Of a stretch of DNA of 64,000 nucleotides, positions 31,140 through 41,734 are shown piece after piece. Each line of letters opens with the position of its first letter. The stretch's first letter is position 1. Both the position numbers and the translations under genes were made by a program. The stretch lies in NCBI RefSeq assembly GCF_001648175.1, contig NZ_CP015243.1, positions 1,550,001 through 1,614,000 of the forward strand. Direction: 5' to 3'. The notes beneath the pieces are model-generated. The model saw only the letters and a list, made by a program, of their open reading frames with translations, had not been told where the DNA came from and made no database searches. Source of the DNA: Halotalea alkalilenta. GTDB taxonomy: Bacteria; Pseudomonadota; Gammaproteobacteria; Pseudomonadales; Halomonadaceae.

Positions 31140-32522
31140 TCACTCCTTCAATCGCTGCTTGACCTCGAGCGCGAGCCTGCCGTCGCTTAGCCGCGCGGTC
31201 AGCCGCTGACCCGGACTGACTTCATCTGCCCGCCGTACCACGCGGTGCTGGTCATCTTCGAGTACCGCATAGCCGCGCCTCAGGGTGGCCAGGGGGCTTG
31301 CGACGTCGAGGCGCTGGATCAGCGTATCGAAGCGTTGCTGAACCCGTTCGAGCGTTTTACCCCCGGCACGCTCGAGCCGGGTCTCGAGCACCCCGAGCCG
31401 CTGGCGCTGCTCGGTCAGCCTTCGGCTTGGCGGCTGGCGGGCCAGTCGCGCTGCGAGCTGTTCCAGCCTGCTCCTCTCCTCGGCCAGCCGGCGGCTCTGG
31501 GCGCGTTGCATGCGCCCCTCGAGCGCTTCCAGTCGGCTGCGCTGTTCGCGCAGCCGCTCGCCGGGGTGGCGCAGCCGTGCGCTGAGGTAGTCGACCCTCT
31601 GGTGCAGAGTGTCCAGGCGCGCGCGGTTGGCGCGCAGCAGCTGGTTGGCCAGCTGCACCAGGCGGCGGCGGATATCGCGCTGATCCGGGACGAGGCGCTC
31701 GGCGGCGGCGGACGGCGTCGGCGCGCGCAGGTCGGCGGCGAAGTCGGCGAGCGTGGTGTCGACCTCGTGGCCCACCGCCGAGACCACCGGCAGGCGGGAT
31801 GCGAAGATCGCCCGCGCCACCCGCTCGTCGTTGAAACACCACAGATCCTCCAGGCTGCCGCCGCCGCGGGTGACCAGGATGGCGTCGAAGCGCTGGTCGC
31901 GGTTGGCAAGGCCAAGGGCCGCGACGATCTGCCCGGCGGCCTGCTCGCCCTGGACCTGCACCGGCAGCAGGTGGACCTTCACCCACGGCCAGCGCGCGCG
32001 CAGCACGCTCAATACGTCCCTGATCGCCGCACCGGTGGGAGAGCTGATCACCGCCAGGTGCTTGGGCGGGTAGGGCAGTGCCCGGGCGTTGGCGAACACC
32101 CCTTCCTCCGCGAGCCTGGCCTTGAGTTTCTCCAGCGCGGCGAGCCAGGCGCCTTTGCCCGCTTCGCGCACCGACTCGACGATCAGCTGGTAGTCGCCGC
32201 GCGGCTCGAACAGCGAGACCTGGGCGCGTATCTGGACCTGCTGGCCTTCGCGCAGCGGGCTCGAGACGAACCGCGCGCGCTGGCGGAACAGCGCGCAGCG
32301 CACCTGGGCGAGCTCGTCTTTCAAGGTGAAGTAGGCGTGCCCGGAGCTTGGCTGCGAGAGCGAGGAGATCTCGCCCTCGACCCAGCAGCTGCCGAAGCCG
32401 CGCTCGAGCATCAGCCGCGCGCGCTGGTTGAGCTCGGTGACGCTGATCGCCTCGATGCCGTCGTCGGGCTTGTCGTCCGAGGCTTGGGGATCGCGGAAGC
32501 GGTCGAGAAACGAGGAAGGCAT
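31140..32522 (-). CDS. xseA: Exodeoxyribonuclease VII large subunit XseA
   Basis: Catalytic subunit of single-strand exonuclease VII, acting in mismatch repair and DNA degradation. The N-terminal OB fold has the family segments GSCWVEGEISSLSQPSSGHAYF and AQVRCALFRQRA. The catalytic domain contains VISSPTGAAIRDVLSVL, VTRGGGSLEDLWCFNDE and SAVGHEVDTTLADFAAD. A long Arg/Leu-rich coiled coil fills the C-terminal third. At 460 residues it is normal. It is divergent from guaB. Confidence 0.96.
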   Translation of the reverse strand: MPSSFLDRFRDPQASDDKPDDGIEAISVTELNQRARLMLERGFGSCWVEGEISSLSQPSSGHAYFTLKDELAQVRCALFRQRARFVSSPLREGQQVQIRAQVSLFEPRGDYQLIVESVREAGKGAWLAALEKLKARLAEEGVFANARALPYPPKHLAVISSPTGAAIRDVLSVLRARWPWVKVHLLPVQVQGEQAAGQIVAALGLANRDQRFDAILVTRGGGSLEDLWCFNDERVARAIFASRLPVVSAVGHEVDTTLADFAADLRAPTPSAAAERLVPDQRDIRRRLVQLANQLLRANRARLDTLHQRVDYLSARLRHPGERLREQRSRLEALEGRMQRAQSRRLAEERSRLEQLAARLARQPPSRRLTEQRQRLGVLETRLERAGGKTLERVQQRFDTLIQRLDVASPLATLRRGYAVLEDDQHRVVRRADEVSPGQRLTARLSDGRLALEVKQRLKE

Positions 32523-32553
32523 GGACGCACCGAGTCGAAAGTGGATGGGATGA

Positions 32554-34379
<1,826 letters not shown>

Positions 34380-34397
34380 GCCAAGGCCCTCGAGAAC

Positions 34398-34425
34398 AAG
34401 CGCCCGAGCGGGCGCTTTTCTCTTT
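34398..34425 (+). terminator. Intrinsic terminator between guaB and guaA
   Basis: Perfect 8-bp stem AAGCGCCC/GGGCGCTT with loop GAGC (34398-34417), followed by TTCTCTTT. A TATAAT at 34425-34430 just beyond may belong to a separate guaA promoter, although no good -35 is visible. Confidence 0.8.
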
Positions 34426-34472
34426 ATAATTCGCGCCAATTCCCTGAACACGCCGACGCACCGGACCCCGAC

Positions 34473-36047
34473 ATGACCGACATCCATGCCCACAAGATCC
34501 TGATCCTCGACTTCGGCTCGCAATATACCCAGCTGATCGCCCGCCGGGTGCGCGAGATCGGGGTCTACTGCGAGATCCACGCCTTCGACATGAGCGAAAG
34601 CGAGATCCGCACCTTCAATCCCAACGGCATCATCCTCTCCGGCGGCCCCGAGTCGGTCTCCGAACTCGGCTCGCCCCGCGCCCCCGAGTGCGTATTCGAG
34701 CTGGGGCTGCCGGTATTCGGCATCTGCTACGGCCTGCAGACCATGGCCGAGCAGCTGGGTGGACGCACCATCGGCTCCAACGTGCGTGAGTTCGGCTACG
34801 CCCAGATTCGCGTCGATGTAGAAGACCGTCTGCTCAAGGGGATCAAGGATCACCTGAGCGACGACGGCAAGCCGCTGCTCGACGTGTGGATGAGCCATGG
34901 CGACAAGGTCGGCGAAGCTCCCGCCCAGTTCACCGTCACCGCTTCGACCCCGAGCTGCCCGATCGCGGCGATGGCCTGGGAGGAGAAGAACTTCTACGGC
35001 GTGCAGTTCCACCCAGAGGTGACCCATTCGCTGCAGGGCCAGCGGATCCTCGAGCGCTTCGTGCTCGAGATCTGCGGCTGCGAGCGGCACTGGACCCCGG
35101 CCAAGATCATCGAGGACCAGATCGCCCGCGTGCGCGAACAGGTCGGCGACCGCAAGGTGCTGCTCGGCCTCTCCGGCGGCGTCGACTCCTCCGTGGTCGC
35201 AGCCCTCCTCCACCAAGCGATCGGCGACCAGCTCACCTGCGTATTCGTCGACAACGGGCTCCTGCGCAAGAACGAAGGCGACCAGGTGATGGAAACCTTC
35301 GCCGCCCACATGGGGGTCAAGGTGATCCGCGTCGACGCTGAGGACCTGTTCCTCGACAAGCTCGCCGGCGTCAACGACCCCGAAGCCAAGCGCAAGATCA
35401 TCGGCAACACCTTCATCGACGTATTCGACAGCGAAGCCGAGAAGCTCACCGACGTCGACTTCCTCGCCCAAGGCACCATCTACCCCGACGTGGTCGAATC
35501 CGCCGCGACCAAGACCGGCAAGGCCCACGTGATCAAATCGCACCACAACGTCGGCGGCCTGCCCGAGACGATGAAGATGCAGCTGGTCGAACCGCTGCGC
35601 GAACTGTTCAAGGACGAAGTGCGCAAGATCGGCCTCGAACTCGGCCTGCCGCACGACATGGTCTACCGCCACCCCTTCCCCGGCCCAGGCCTCGGCGTAC
35701 GCATCCTCGGCGAAGTGAAGAAGGAATACGCCGACATCCTCCGAGAAGCCGACGCGATCTTCATCGAAGAACTGCGCAAATCCGGCTGGTACGACAAGAC
35801 CAGCCAAGCCTTCGTCGTCTTTCTCCCGGTCAAATCCGTCGGCGTCGTCGGCGACGGCCGCCGCTACGAATGGGTCGTCTCGCTGCGCGCAGTCGAAACC
35901 ATCGACTTCATGACCGCCCGCTGGGCGCACCTGCCGTATGAACTGCTGGAGAAAGTCTCCAACCGGATCATCAACGAAATCGAAGGGATCTCCCGCGTCG
36001 CCTACGACGTCTCGAGCAAACCGCCGGCGACGATTGAGTGGGAGTGA
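34473..36047 (+). CDS. guaA: GMP synthase (glutamine-hydrolysing) GuaA
   Basis: Aminates XMP to GMP. The class I glutaminase domain has nucleophile Cys at about 85 ([17 protein letters not shown]) and the HPEV motif. The ATP-pyrophosphatase domain has the P-loop [10 protein letters not shown], and the C-terminal dimerisation domain ends [10 protein letters not shown]. At 524 residues the gene is complete. Its 3' end is a well-known integration site for genomic islands, and here island DNA begins right after the stop while keeping the coding end intact. Confidence 0.98.
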   Translation: MTDIHAHKILILDFGSQYTQLIARRVREIGVYCEIHAFDMSESEIRTFNPNGIILSGGPESVSELGSPRAPECVFELGLPVFGICYGLQTMAEQLGGRTIGSNVREFGYAQIRVDVEDRLLKGIKDHLSDDGKPLLDVWMSHGDKVGEAPAQFTVTASTPSCPIAAMAWEEKNFYGVQFHPEVTHSLQGQRILERFVLEICGCERHWTPAKIIEDQIARVREQVGDRKVLLGLSGGVDSSVVAALLHQAIGDQLTCVFVDNGLLRKNEGDQVMETFAAHMGVKVIRVDAEDLFLDKLAGVNDPEAKRKIIGNTFIDVFDSEAEKLTDVDFLAQGTIYPDVVESAATKTGKAHVIKSHHNVGGLPETMKMQLVEPLRELFKDEVRKIGLELGLPHDMVYRHPFPGPGLGVRILGEVKKEYADILREADAIFIEELRKSGWYDKTSQAFVVFLPVKSVGVVGDGRRYEWVVSLRAVETIDFMTARWAHLPYELLEKVSNRIINEIEGISRVAYDVSSKPPATIEWE

Positions 36048-36346
36048 AAATACGTCTTTCAGGGACTATCGATAGCAATTGGAAAATCGGCGTAAAATCA
36101 TGATTTTTATGAATTTACGTCGCATTACCTATCGGTGGCTATCGGCGGCAAGCAGGAACACCTACCGGTAAAAGCGACGGTATCGCAAATCCCTCGAAGC
36201 AAGACTCTCCCGTTTACCGTCATGGCTATTTTCAGCATGACGGTAAAACTACGCCCTGACTTCTTTTGATAACAAGGAGTTAGGGACATCATCAGGGCTC
36301 CTGACCCTTGACGGTAATCAACCGCAAACACAGGAGAGTCCCTGAC
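36033..36346 (+). other. Left end of island 1: attL region and integrase leader
   Basis: Composition changes abruptly after the guaA stop. The stretch has no gene but holds features shared with the region before the second integrase: the 16-mer CTATCGGTGGCTATCG (36129-36144, again at 48588-48603) and copies of TGACGGTAAA (36238-36248 and 36309-36318 direct, 36213-36222 inverted, a partial one at 36175-36183). The inverted pair forms 12-bp arms around 11 bases. These look like arm-type integrase sites. The exact att core cannot be fixed because the other island end is not identified. Confidence 0.65.
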
Positions 36347-37603
36347 ATGTTGACCGATACAGCGCTACGCAAACTCAAGCCCAAAGCTGCCACCTACAAG
36401 GTTGCCGACCGCGATGGTATGTACGTGACGGTGTCGAAAACCGGCACCATCACCTTCCGCTACGACTATCGCCTCAACGGCCGCCGTGAAACCCTCACTC
36501 TGGGCCGTTACGGGCCGGGCGGTATTTCCTTGGCCCTGGCGCGTGAGCGTCTATTGGATGCTCGCAAGGTGGTGGCCGAGGGCCGTTCTCCCGCTCAGGA
36601 GAAACAACGGGAGAAACGTCGCCTATCCCGTGCGAAGACCTTCGCCGAATTCACCGGTGTATGGATGGAGGCCTCCGGCATGGCCGACAGCACCAGAGCC
36701 ATGCGCAAGCACATCGTCGATCGCGATATCCTGCCGGTCTTCAAGAACCGGCTGTTGGCGGAAATCACCCCAGACGATCTCCGGGCGCTGTGCATGAAGG
36801 TGAAGAAGCGCGGGGCGCCGGCAACCGCCATCCATGTCCGCGATATCGTGAAGCAGGTCTATGCGCACGCCATCATGCACGGTGAGAAGGTGGCCAATCC
36901 GGCTGACGAAGTGAGCCCATCGTCTATTGCAACCTTCGCACCGAAGGACCGGGCGCTGTCTCCCGCTGAAATTCGTCTGATGATCCATGAGATGGAAACC
37001 ATCCCCACATCGCCGACCATTCGACTGGCGCTGCGCATAATCCTGTTAACCCTGGTGCGGAAGGGGGAGTTGCTCAAGGCGACCTGGGAAGAAGTGGACT
37101 TTGAGGCCGGGGTATGGAGCATTCCCAAGGAGCGGATGAAGCGCCGTTTTCCCCACAACGTCTACCTGTCCCGGCAGGCATTAGACATCCTTGTAGCGCT
37201 AAAGACCTGCGCCGGTGGCTCCAAGTACCTGCTGCCGGCTCGCTATGACGGCGACCAGTGCATGTCCATGGGCACGCTGAATCGGGTGACTCTGAAGGTT
37301 TCGGAGCAGGCGCGGAAAAAGGGGCTGCCGCTGGAACCCTTCACCGTTCACGATTTGCGTCGCACCGGCTCCACGCTGCTCAATGAAGTCGGCTTCAATC
37401 GCGACTGGATCGAGAAGGCCCTGGCCCATGAAGATGGCCGCTCCTCGCGGGCGGTGTACAACAAGGCGGAGTATGCCGAGCAGCGTCGGCATATGCTGCA
37501 GGAGTGGGCCAATATGATCGATGCCTGGGCGGAAGGGGGGAGCTACGTTCCGTCCCTGATGCCGGAAAGCATGTCAGTGCCGGCATTGAAGGCATCGGTA
37601 TGA
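36347..37603 (+). CDS. int: P4-like tyrosine integrase of island 1
   Basis: Site-specific recombinase of 418 residues. The N-terminal arm-binding domain of the DUF4102 type (MLTDTALRKLKPKAATYKVA ... LTLGRYGPGGISLALARE) is followed by the core-binding SAM-like domain and catalytic domain with Arg (TLVRKGELLKATWEE), HDLRRT, the second His (ALAHEDG) and Tyr (RAVYNKAEYAE). ATG 36347 follows CAGGAGAG at good spacing. It is about 70 percent identical by eye to the second integrase at 48809. Position against guaA indicates this integrase inserted island 1 there. Confidence 0.93.
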   Translation: MLTDTALRKLKPKAATYKVADRDGMYVTVSKTGTITFRYDYRLNGRRETLTLGRYGPGGISLALARERLLDARKVVAEGRSPAQEKQREKRRLSRAKTFAEFTGVWMEASGMADSTRAMRKHIVDRDILPVFKNRLLAEITPDDLRALCMKVKKRGAPATAIHVRDIVKQVYAHAIMHGEKVANPADEVSPSSIATFAPKDRALSPAEIRLMIHEMETIPTSPTIRLALRIILLTLVRKGELLKATWEEVDFEAGVWSIPKERMKRRFPHNVYLSRQALDILVALKTCAGGSKYLLPARYDGDQCMSMGTLNRVTLKVSEQARKKGLPLEPFTVHDLRRTGSTLLNEVGFNRDWIEKALAHEDGRSSRAVYNKAEYAEQRRHMLQEWANMIDAWAEGGSYVPSLMPESMSVPALKASV

Positions 37604-37706
37604 GTATCGCTAATATGGTGATCGTTGGCTTCCTGGTGTCGGTACGATGTGCTGGCATTGGCCATTCTGTGGACCTGCAGGGCGGCTCAAGGGAGGCGTC
37701 TCATGA

Positions 37707-37749
37707 CCCAAGGTTGTCACTTGACAACCTTGGGTGTCATTCCCATACT
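37707..37749 (+). promoter_or_regulatory. Promoter overlapped by a 13-bp perfect palindrome
   Basis: Arms CCCAAGGTTGTCA (37707-37719) and TGACAACCTTGGG (37722-37734) are separated by two bases. The right arm contains a consensus -35 TTGACA (37721-37726), followed after 17 bases by CATACT (37744-37749). A dimeric regulator bound here would block the promoter. The predicted start of transcription is only a few bases before the ATG at 37761. Confidence 0.7.
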
Positions 37750-37760
37750 GGAGGCAAGGA

Positions 37761-38030
37761 ATGACTCGTCCATCACACCCGAAGAAAGAGATTGAAGCCG
37801 CGATCAAGCATGCAGAAGAGGAAGGCTGGCGAGTTGAGGTGGGCGGTGGTCATGCCTGGGGCAAGATCTACTGCCCCTACAATGACGATGAATGCCGCTG
37901 CGGTGAGTTCTGTATCGCGAGTGTGTGGAGTACACCGAGAAATCTCGGCAGCCACGCCCGGGCGCTTCGCAGGGTGGTGGACAAATGTTCCACTCACAAG
38001 CGCCTGAGCGAGACGGGATCGGAGGATTGA
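37761..38030 (+). CDS. Small HicA-like protein, candidate toxin
   Basis: Protein of 89 residues preceded by GGAGG. The stretch EIEAAIKHAEEEGWRVEVGG followed by HAWGKIYCPYND resembles the HicA mRNA-interferase fold, with a short N-terminal helix and a G-x-H segment on the following strand, but the usual GSH-H motif is modified and a cysteine cluster (CPYNDDECRCGEFC) is added. It lies 3 bases before an HTH protein gene and behind a palindromic promoter, a typical toxin-antitoxin layout. I infer a toxin; homologues are generally annotated only as hypothetical. Confidence 0.5.
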   Translation: MTRPSHPKKEIEAAIKHAEEEGWRVEVGGGHAWGKIYCPYNDDECRCGEFCIASVWSTPRNLGSHARALRRVVDKCSTHKRLSETGSED

Positions 38031-38033
38031 GCT

Positions 38034-38558
38034 ATGGAATACATCTTTACCCTGAAGTACCAGTTGGCTGACCACGACAGTGACCTGGATGCGCTGGTGG
38101 AGCATCTGGGCGCCGCCGGTTGTGATGATGCCCTGGTGGGCGTGGGGCAGCCGGGTCGCCTGGCACTGGAGTTCTCCCGCGAGGCGGGTAGTGCTGAGGA
38201 GGCGGTTCGCACCGCCCTGGCCGATGTCAAAAGTGCCGTTCCTTCAGCGCGCCTGATCGAGGCCTCGCCAGACCTTGTTGGTTTGACGGATGTGGCGGAC
38301 ATCGTGGGCGTTTCCCGACAGGCAATGCGGAAATTGATGCTTGCCCACCGAGCGACGTTTCCCGTGCCGGTTCACGAAGGTAGCGCCTCGATCTGGCATC
38401 TCGCAGAAGTGCTTGACTGGCTCAAGGCACGAGGGGGCTACCAAATAGATGTTGGCGTACTGGAAGCGGCGAAAGTGGCGTTGGAAGTGAATATCACCAA
38501 GGAGGCGGTTCGTCATCCGGTGCGTGATCACGGGGGCATGGAACTGCTAACCGCATAG
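38034..38558 (+). CDS. HTH protein, candidate antitoxin/repressor partner
   Basis: Protein of 174 residues in two parts. The N-terminal half (FTLKYQLADHDSDLDALVEH, VGQPGRLALEFSREAGSAEEA) has a small alpha/beta fold reminiscent of HicB-type antitoxins. The C-terminal half contains a helix-turn-helix (LTDVADIVGVSRQAMRKLM) followed by a short conserved region (SIWHLAEVLDWLKARGGYQI). It could bind the palindrome upstream of the pair. A shortened homologue of the N-terminal half is found at 53277 in island 2. Confidence 0.55.
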   Translation: MEYIFTLKYQLADHDSDLDALVEHLGAAGCDDALVGVGQPGRLALEFSREAGSAEEAVRTALADVKSAVPSARLIEASPDLVGLTDVADIVGVSRQAMRKLMLAHRATFPVPVHEGSASIWHLAEVLDWLKARGGYQIDVGVLEAAKVALEVNITKEAVRHPVRDHGGMELLTA

Positions 38559-38566
38559 TCAGACGT

Positions 38567-38909
38567 TCAGTTGTCGCGGCAGCGGACCGGACGGGCGATA
38601 CGTTGCCTCACGTCCGGTCCCGGAGCGGGGGCTGCTTTTCCTGATCGGGACTGTCGCTTGCGCTCCTCAATCCAGGCTTCTACTTCCTCTAGATCCCACA
38701 CCACACATCGGGGTGAGATTGAAGCGACGCGGGAATTCACCCCGGCGTTCCATATGGTAGATTGTTGTTTCGGCCAAGGGCACGATCTGGTGCAGCTCCT
38801 GTCGGCGGATTGTTCTGCGAAAGGGGAGTGGGGGTTTCGTTACGAGCTGCGGTAATTCTTCATAAGCCGCCGTACCTAGCTGTGGCAGGTGCTGTTGCTT
38901 GTCTTTCAT
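38567..38909 (-). pseudogene. AlpA-like regulator, frameshifted
   Basis: The region PLPFRRTIRRQELHQIVPLA and TTIYHMERRGEFPRRFNLTP is a helix-turn-helix of the AlpA type that senses nothing obvious but activates island excision genes in related elements. After LTP the frame changes near 38710; the continuation CVVWDLEEVEAWIEERK is in another frame and ends at 38567. The intact copy in island 2 (53541-53903) runs through this point without a break. The in-frame product is probably non-functional. Confidence 0.8.
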
Positions 38910-39060
38910 TCCAGTACGCCATTTTGAAAACTGAATTGTGGTATCCAAGGAGGATGGTGACTATTGGAGTGTATTGGAACAACCTGCTACATCGGGTAAG
39001 GGCGTAGGAATAAGGTGCATCCTGATGCATCGGCAAGCCATGTTTCCAGGAGACCAGGAT

Positions 39061-40224
39061 ATGAACGAGAATAGGGAGATAATGAGGGAGAAATTTTACG
39101 AACTGGTATGGTCAATGCCCATGCGTGACCTTGCCAGTACTTCGACATGAGCGACAAAGGGTTGGCCAAGAAATGCATCAGGCTTAATGTGCCCAGGCCT
39201 TCCCAGGGCTATTGGCTGATGAATGATGGAGAGCGCAAGTCGCACAAGGTTCCGCTGCCGGCATACCAGGATTCCTACCTGGAGGAGATCATCTACAAAC
39301 CAGAGCTGCAGCGGGAAGTTGGTAAAACGCCGGAGAAATCCGACCGTATGCTTACCGAAGAGCAGTTGGCTACTGCGATGACTTTCAGGATTCAGGAGTC
39401 AGTGCCGCGCTACCATTCTTTAATTTCCGGTGCGAGAAAACAAGCCAAGAAGCCCTCGGTCGATAAATATACCCGCCTTGTTTTTGGCAGGGATGTTGTA
39501 AACCCGGGCATGAAGGTCACCCCAAAAACATTCGATAGGGCCTGCATATTCCTGCAGGGGCTTGGGGAACTGCTTGGCACCTTCGGTTGGAAACTGGTCA
39601 AATCCTCCAGGGAGATGACCGGCTTTAGTGATGGGGAACAGACTCTGGAGTTTGAAATTAAGGAGCCGGTGACCAAAATACAGCACTCCCCTCTTCAAGA
39701 ATGCGACTGGATGACAGGTTTTTCTGGCACTCCCATGAGTATGTTTCCACCGGCAGACTTGAGTTCAGGATTACCAACGCCCGGTCAATAAATTACAAGA
39801 AGACCTGGTATGACAGGAGCGACTCGCCGATTGAAATCCATCTTGCTTCAATGGTCCAGGCCTTCAGTCACGATTTTGAATCCAGAAAACTGGATGCGAT
39901 CAAACAAGCAGAGTGGAACGGCAATGGGAAATTGAGCAGGTAAAAAGGGAGGAAGAGGCGCAACGACTGAAAATTGAGAAAGCCCGGAGGGAGCACTTGT
40001 TGTTCCTATCCGAACAATATCAAAAGGCAAGGGCTGTCCGTGATATATTGCAGGCCATTGAATCAGGTGAATCGCAGACAAAGGAGTTGGCCGCGTGGCT
40101 TAAGTGGGCGAATACGATAGTTGACGAAATTGATCCCCTTCGTGGAGTAAACTCCATTCTCAAGATACATCGGGAATATGGGTCAAGAGAGAGTTTTTCC
40201 GGTTCTTACCCATATGAAGCGTGA
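39061..40224 (+). pseudogene. Island hypothetical gene with three frameshifts
   Basis: Pieces of one protein are seen in successive frames: MREKFYELVWSMPMRDLA (39061-39132), then YFDMSDKGLAKKCIRLNVPR on to about 39700, then DRFFWHSHEYVSTGRLEFRI to about 39910, then VERQWEIEQVKREEEAQRLK to the stop at 40224. The first break fits loss of one A after GCC at about 39136. The N-terminal pattern (YELVW-MP-LA---SD-GLAK-C-----PRP--GYW) belongs to a widespread uncharacterised family of island proteins. The C-terminal part is a charged coiled coil. Confidence 0.7.
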
Positions 40225-40259
40225 GAAAAGTTGCTGTCCTGTAAACCTGTTACAACAAG

Positions 40260-41123
40260 TTATTTTCTGTCGCCGTATTCCATATCAATCCAGTCCTCCT
40301 GGGCTGACTCAAATTCGGTAAACAAATTGTTGATGCGGGATATAGCGTACTCTACTGTTGATGCGTCACCGTCCACAAACCGGTAGCCTGAGAATAACCG
40401 TATCTGGAAACAGGCAAAGCAATCCGAGATCAATCGGGCCAAGTGAGCCAAATGGATTGCATCACGTCGCTCCGGCGAACGCCTGTCCCTGTCAAGAGGA
40501 ACAGATATCCCGACGAAATCGGCATGATGAATGTGACTTGCAACGGAATATCCGTAACTGAGTCCTGTGAAGTTTGCGAAGAGTGTATCGGCACTGTTGC
40601 TTAATGAGTTCAGCATGCCGCCATAACCCCATTTCATATCCATCTGCCGCCGGTATGTCTTCGGGTACCTGGATGCCAATTCCTCCCTTTTTTCATCTGG
40701 CAGAACCATATCACGTATTGGGCGCCAGGAGTCTGCTTTAGGGTTCTTGATGGCACCCAGAAGTTGACGGGCTTTCCTGTCATCCTGAAGGGCAATGATT
40801 TCGGGCTGCTCATCAGCAAACTCGCGATGTCGATCCTTAAAAGTATCGTGAGACTGGACTAGGTAGGTGAACTTTAGTGTGCTTTCGAAGACAGAGCGGA
40901 TCAGGACCTCGGCGTCCCAGAGTTGGCCATAGGCCATCAACAGCAGCGCACTTTCTGTAGAGCGGGCAGAAGCGGAAAGTAGTTTCCCTATGGTGTCGCG
41001 CTCTTCCCACTCCCAGCCCTCATAGGTACCGACTGGCGCCATCATTGGGAGCAGGTCCCGCATTAGGAACAATCCCTTTTCAGCCCACTGTTTTTGTGTG
41101 TTAAACAGTTCTTCAGTATACAT
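40260..41123 (-). CDS. DUF5677-like protein of unknown function
   Basis: All-helical protein of 287 residues. Conserved-looking segments are ARSTESALLLMAYGQLWDAE, VLIRSVFESTLKFTYLV and a later histidine-rich stretch SVASHIHHADFVG; this pattern resembles the DUF5677 family, found in many islands and sometimes near defence genes. No catalytic function is known. It is convergent to the upstream pseudogene and divergent from the regulator at 41334. The start MYTEELFNTQKQWAEKG is the first ATG of the frame. Confidence 0.6.
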   Translation of the reverse strand: MYTEELFNTQKQWAEKGLFLMRDLLPMMAPVGTYEGWEWEERDTIGKLLSASARSTESALLLMAYGQLWDAEVLIRSVFESTLKFTYLVQSHDTFKDRHREFADEQPEIIALQDDRKARQLLGAIKNPKADSWRPIRDMVLPDEKREELASRYPKTYRRQMDMKWGYGGMLNSLSNSADTLFANFTGLSYGYSVASHIHHADFVGISVPLDRDRRSPERRDAIHLAHLARLISDCFACFQIRLFSGYRFVDGDASTVEYAISRINNLFTEFESAQEDWIDMEYGDRK

Positions 41124-41333
41124 AGAATGAAGATAAGGTTGTCAGCTATTCCGGTAAAAATAGATTCCCATTGCCGTTGTTTATTGTGGGCAGGGGCGGA
41201 TGTTTAGACATACTGGTCTGTTCAGCACGTGAAGTGGATACAGAAAGAAGGGTTTCTGTAGGCCTAGAAATTCCACGACATCTATGCCAGAGTGTACACT
41301 ATAGATTGTAGCCTTATAGGATGCAAGAGCCGT

Positions 41334-41636
41334 ATGGCAGAGGAAAATTCGTTGGGCAGAGCCATAAAGGCCATAAGGAAGGTGCGCGGCCTCAGCCAGG
41401 AAGCGTTCTCTGAGGTGTCAAGTCGTACCTATCTGAGTTCCCTAGAGCGGGGCGTGAAAAACCCGACCTTGCCCAAGCTCAACGAGTTGTGTCAAGTGAT
41501 GCAGGTGCACTCCGCTGACCCTGCTAACGCTTTCTTATGCGCAGAGAGATGTCGGCGATTTAGACCTGTTTCTGGAGCAGGTGACAAGAGAGCTGTCAGT
41601 TATCGAGAACAAGAAACGGCAACCGGAATGAAATGA
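41334..41636 (+). CDS. XRE-family HTH regulator, frameshifted C-terminus
   Basis: A Cro/C1-type helix-turn-helix occupies about residues 9-62 (LGRAIKAIRKVRGLSQEAFS, SSLERGVKNPTLPKLNELCQ), the form of restriction-modification C proteins and island regulators. After MQVH the frame as read ends in an Arg-rich tail, while the +1 frame continues plausibly as PLTLLTLSYAQRDVGDLDLF and stops at 41631, so one base was probably gained near 41510. The HTH is untouched. The upstream palindrome AGTGTACACT (41291-41300) may be its operator. It precedes the GHKL-kinase operon. Confidence 0.7.
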   Translation: MAEENSLGRAIKAIRKVRGLSQEAFSEVSSRTYLSSLERGVKNPTLPKLNELCQVMQVHSADPANAFLCAERCRRFRPVSGAGDKRAVSYREQETATGMK

Positions 41637-41734
41637 CAGCCAGTAAACATGGGAATTTACAGAAAACCGGGCTCTGAATAGAACCTGAATTGTTCTTCAA
41701 ACAGTGAGGGATAACAAAATGATTTGGATCAGCT

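Noticed and set aside
36033..36346. A tRNA gene as island attachment site
   Set aside because: No cloverleaf or CCA end is seen; the island abuts guaA, which is itself a known target.
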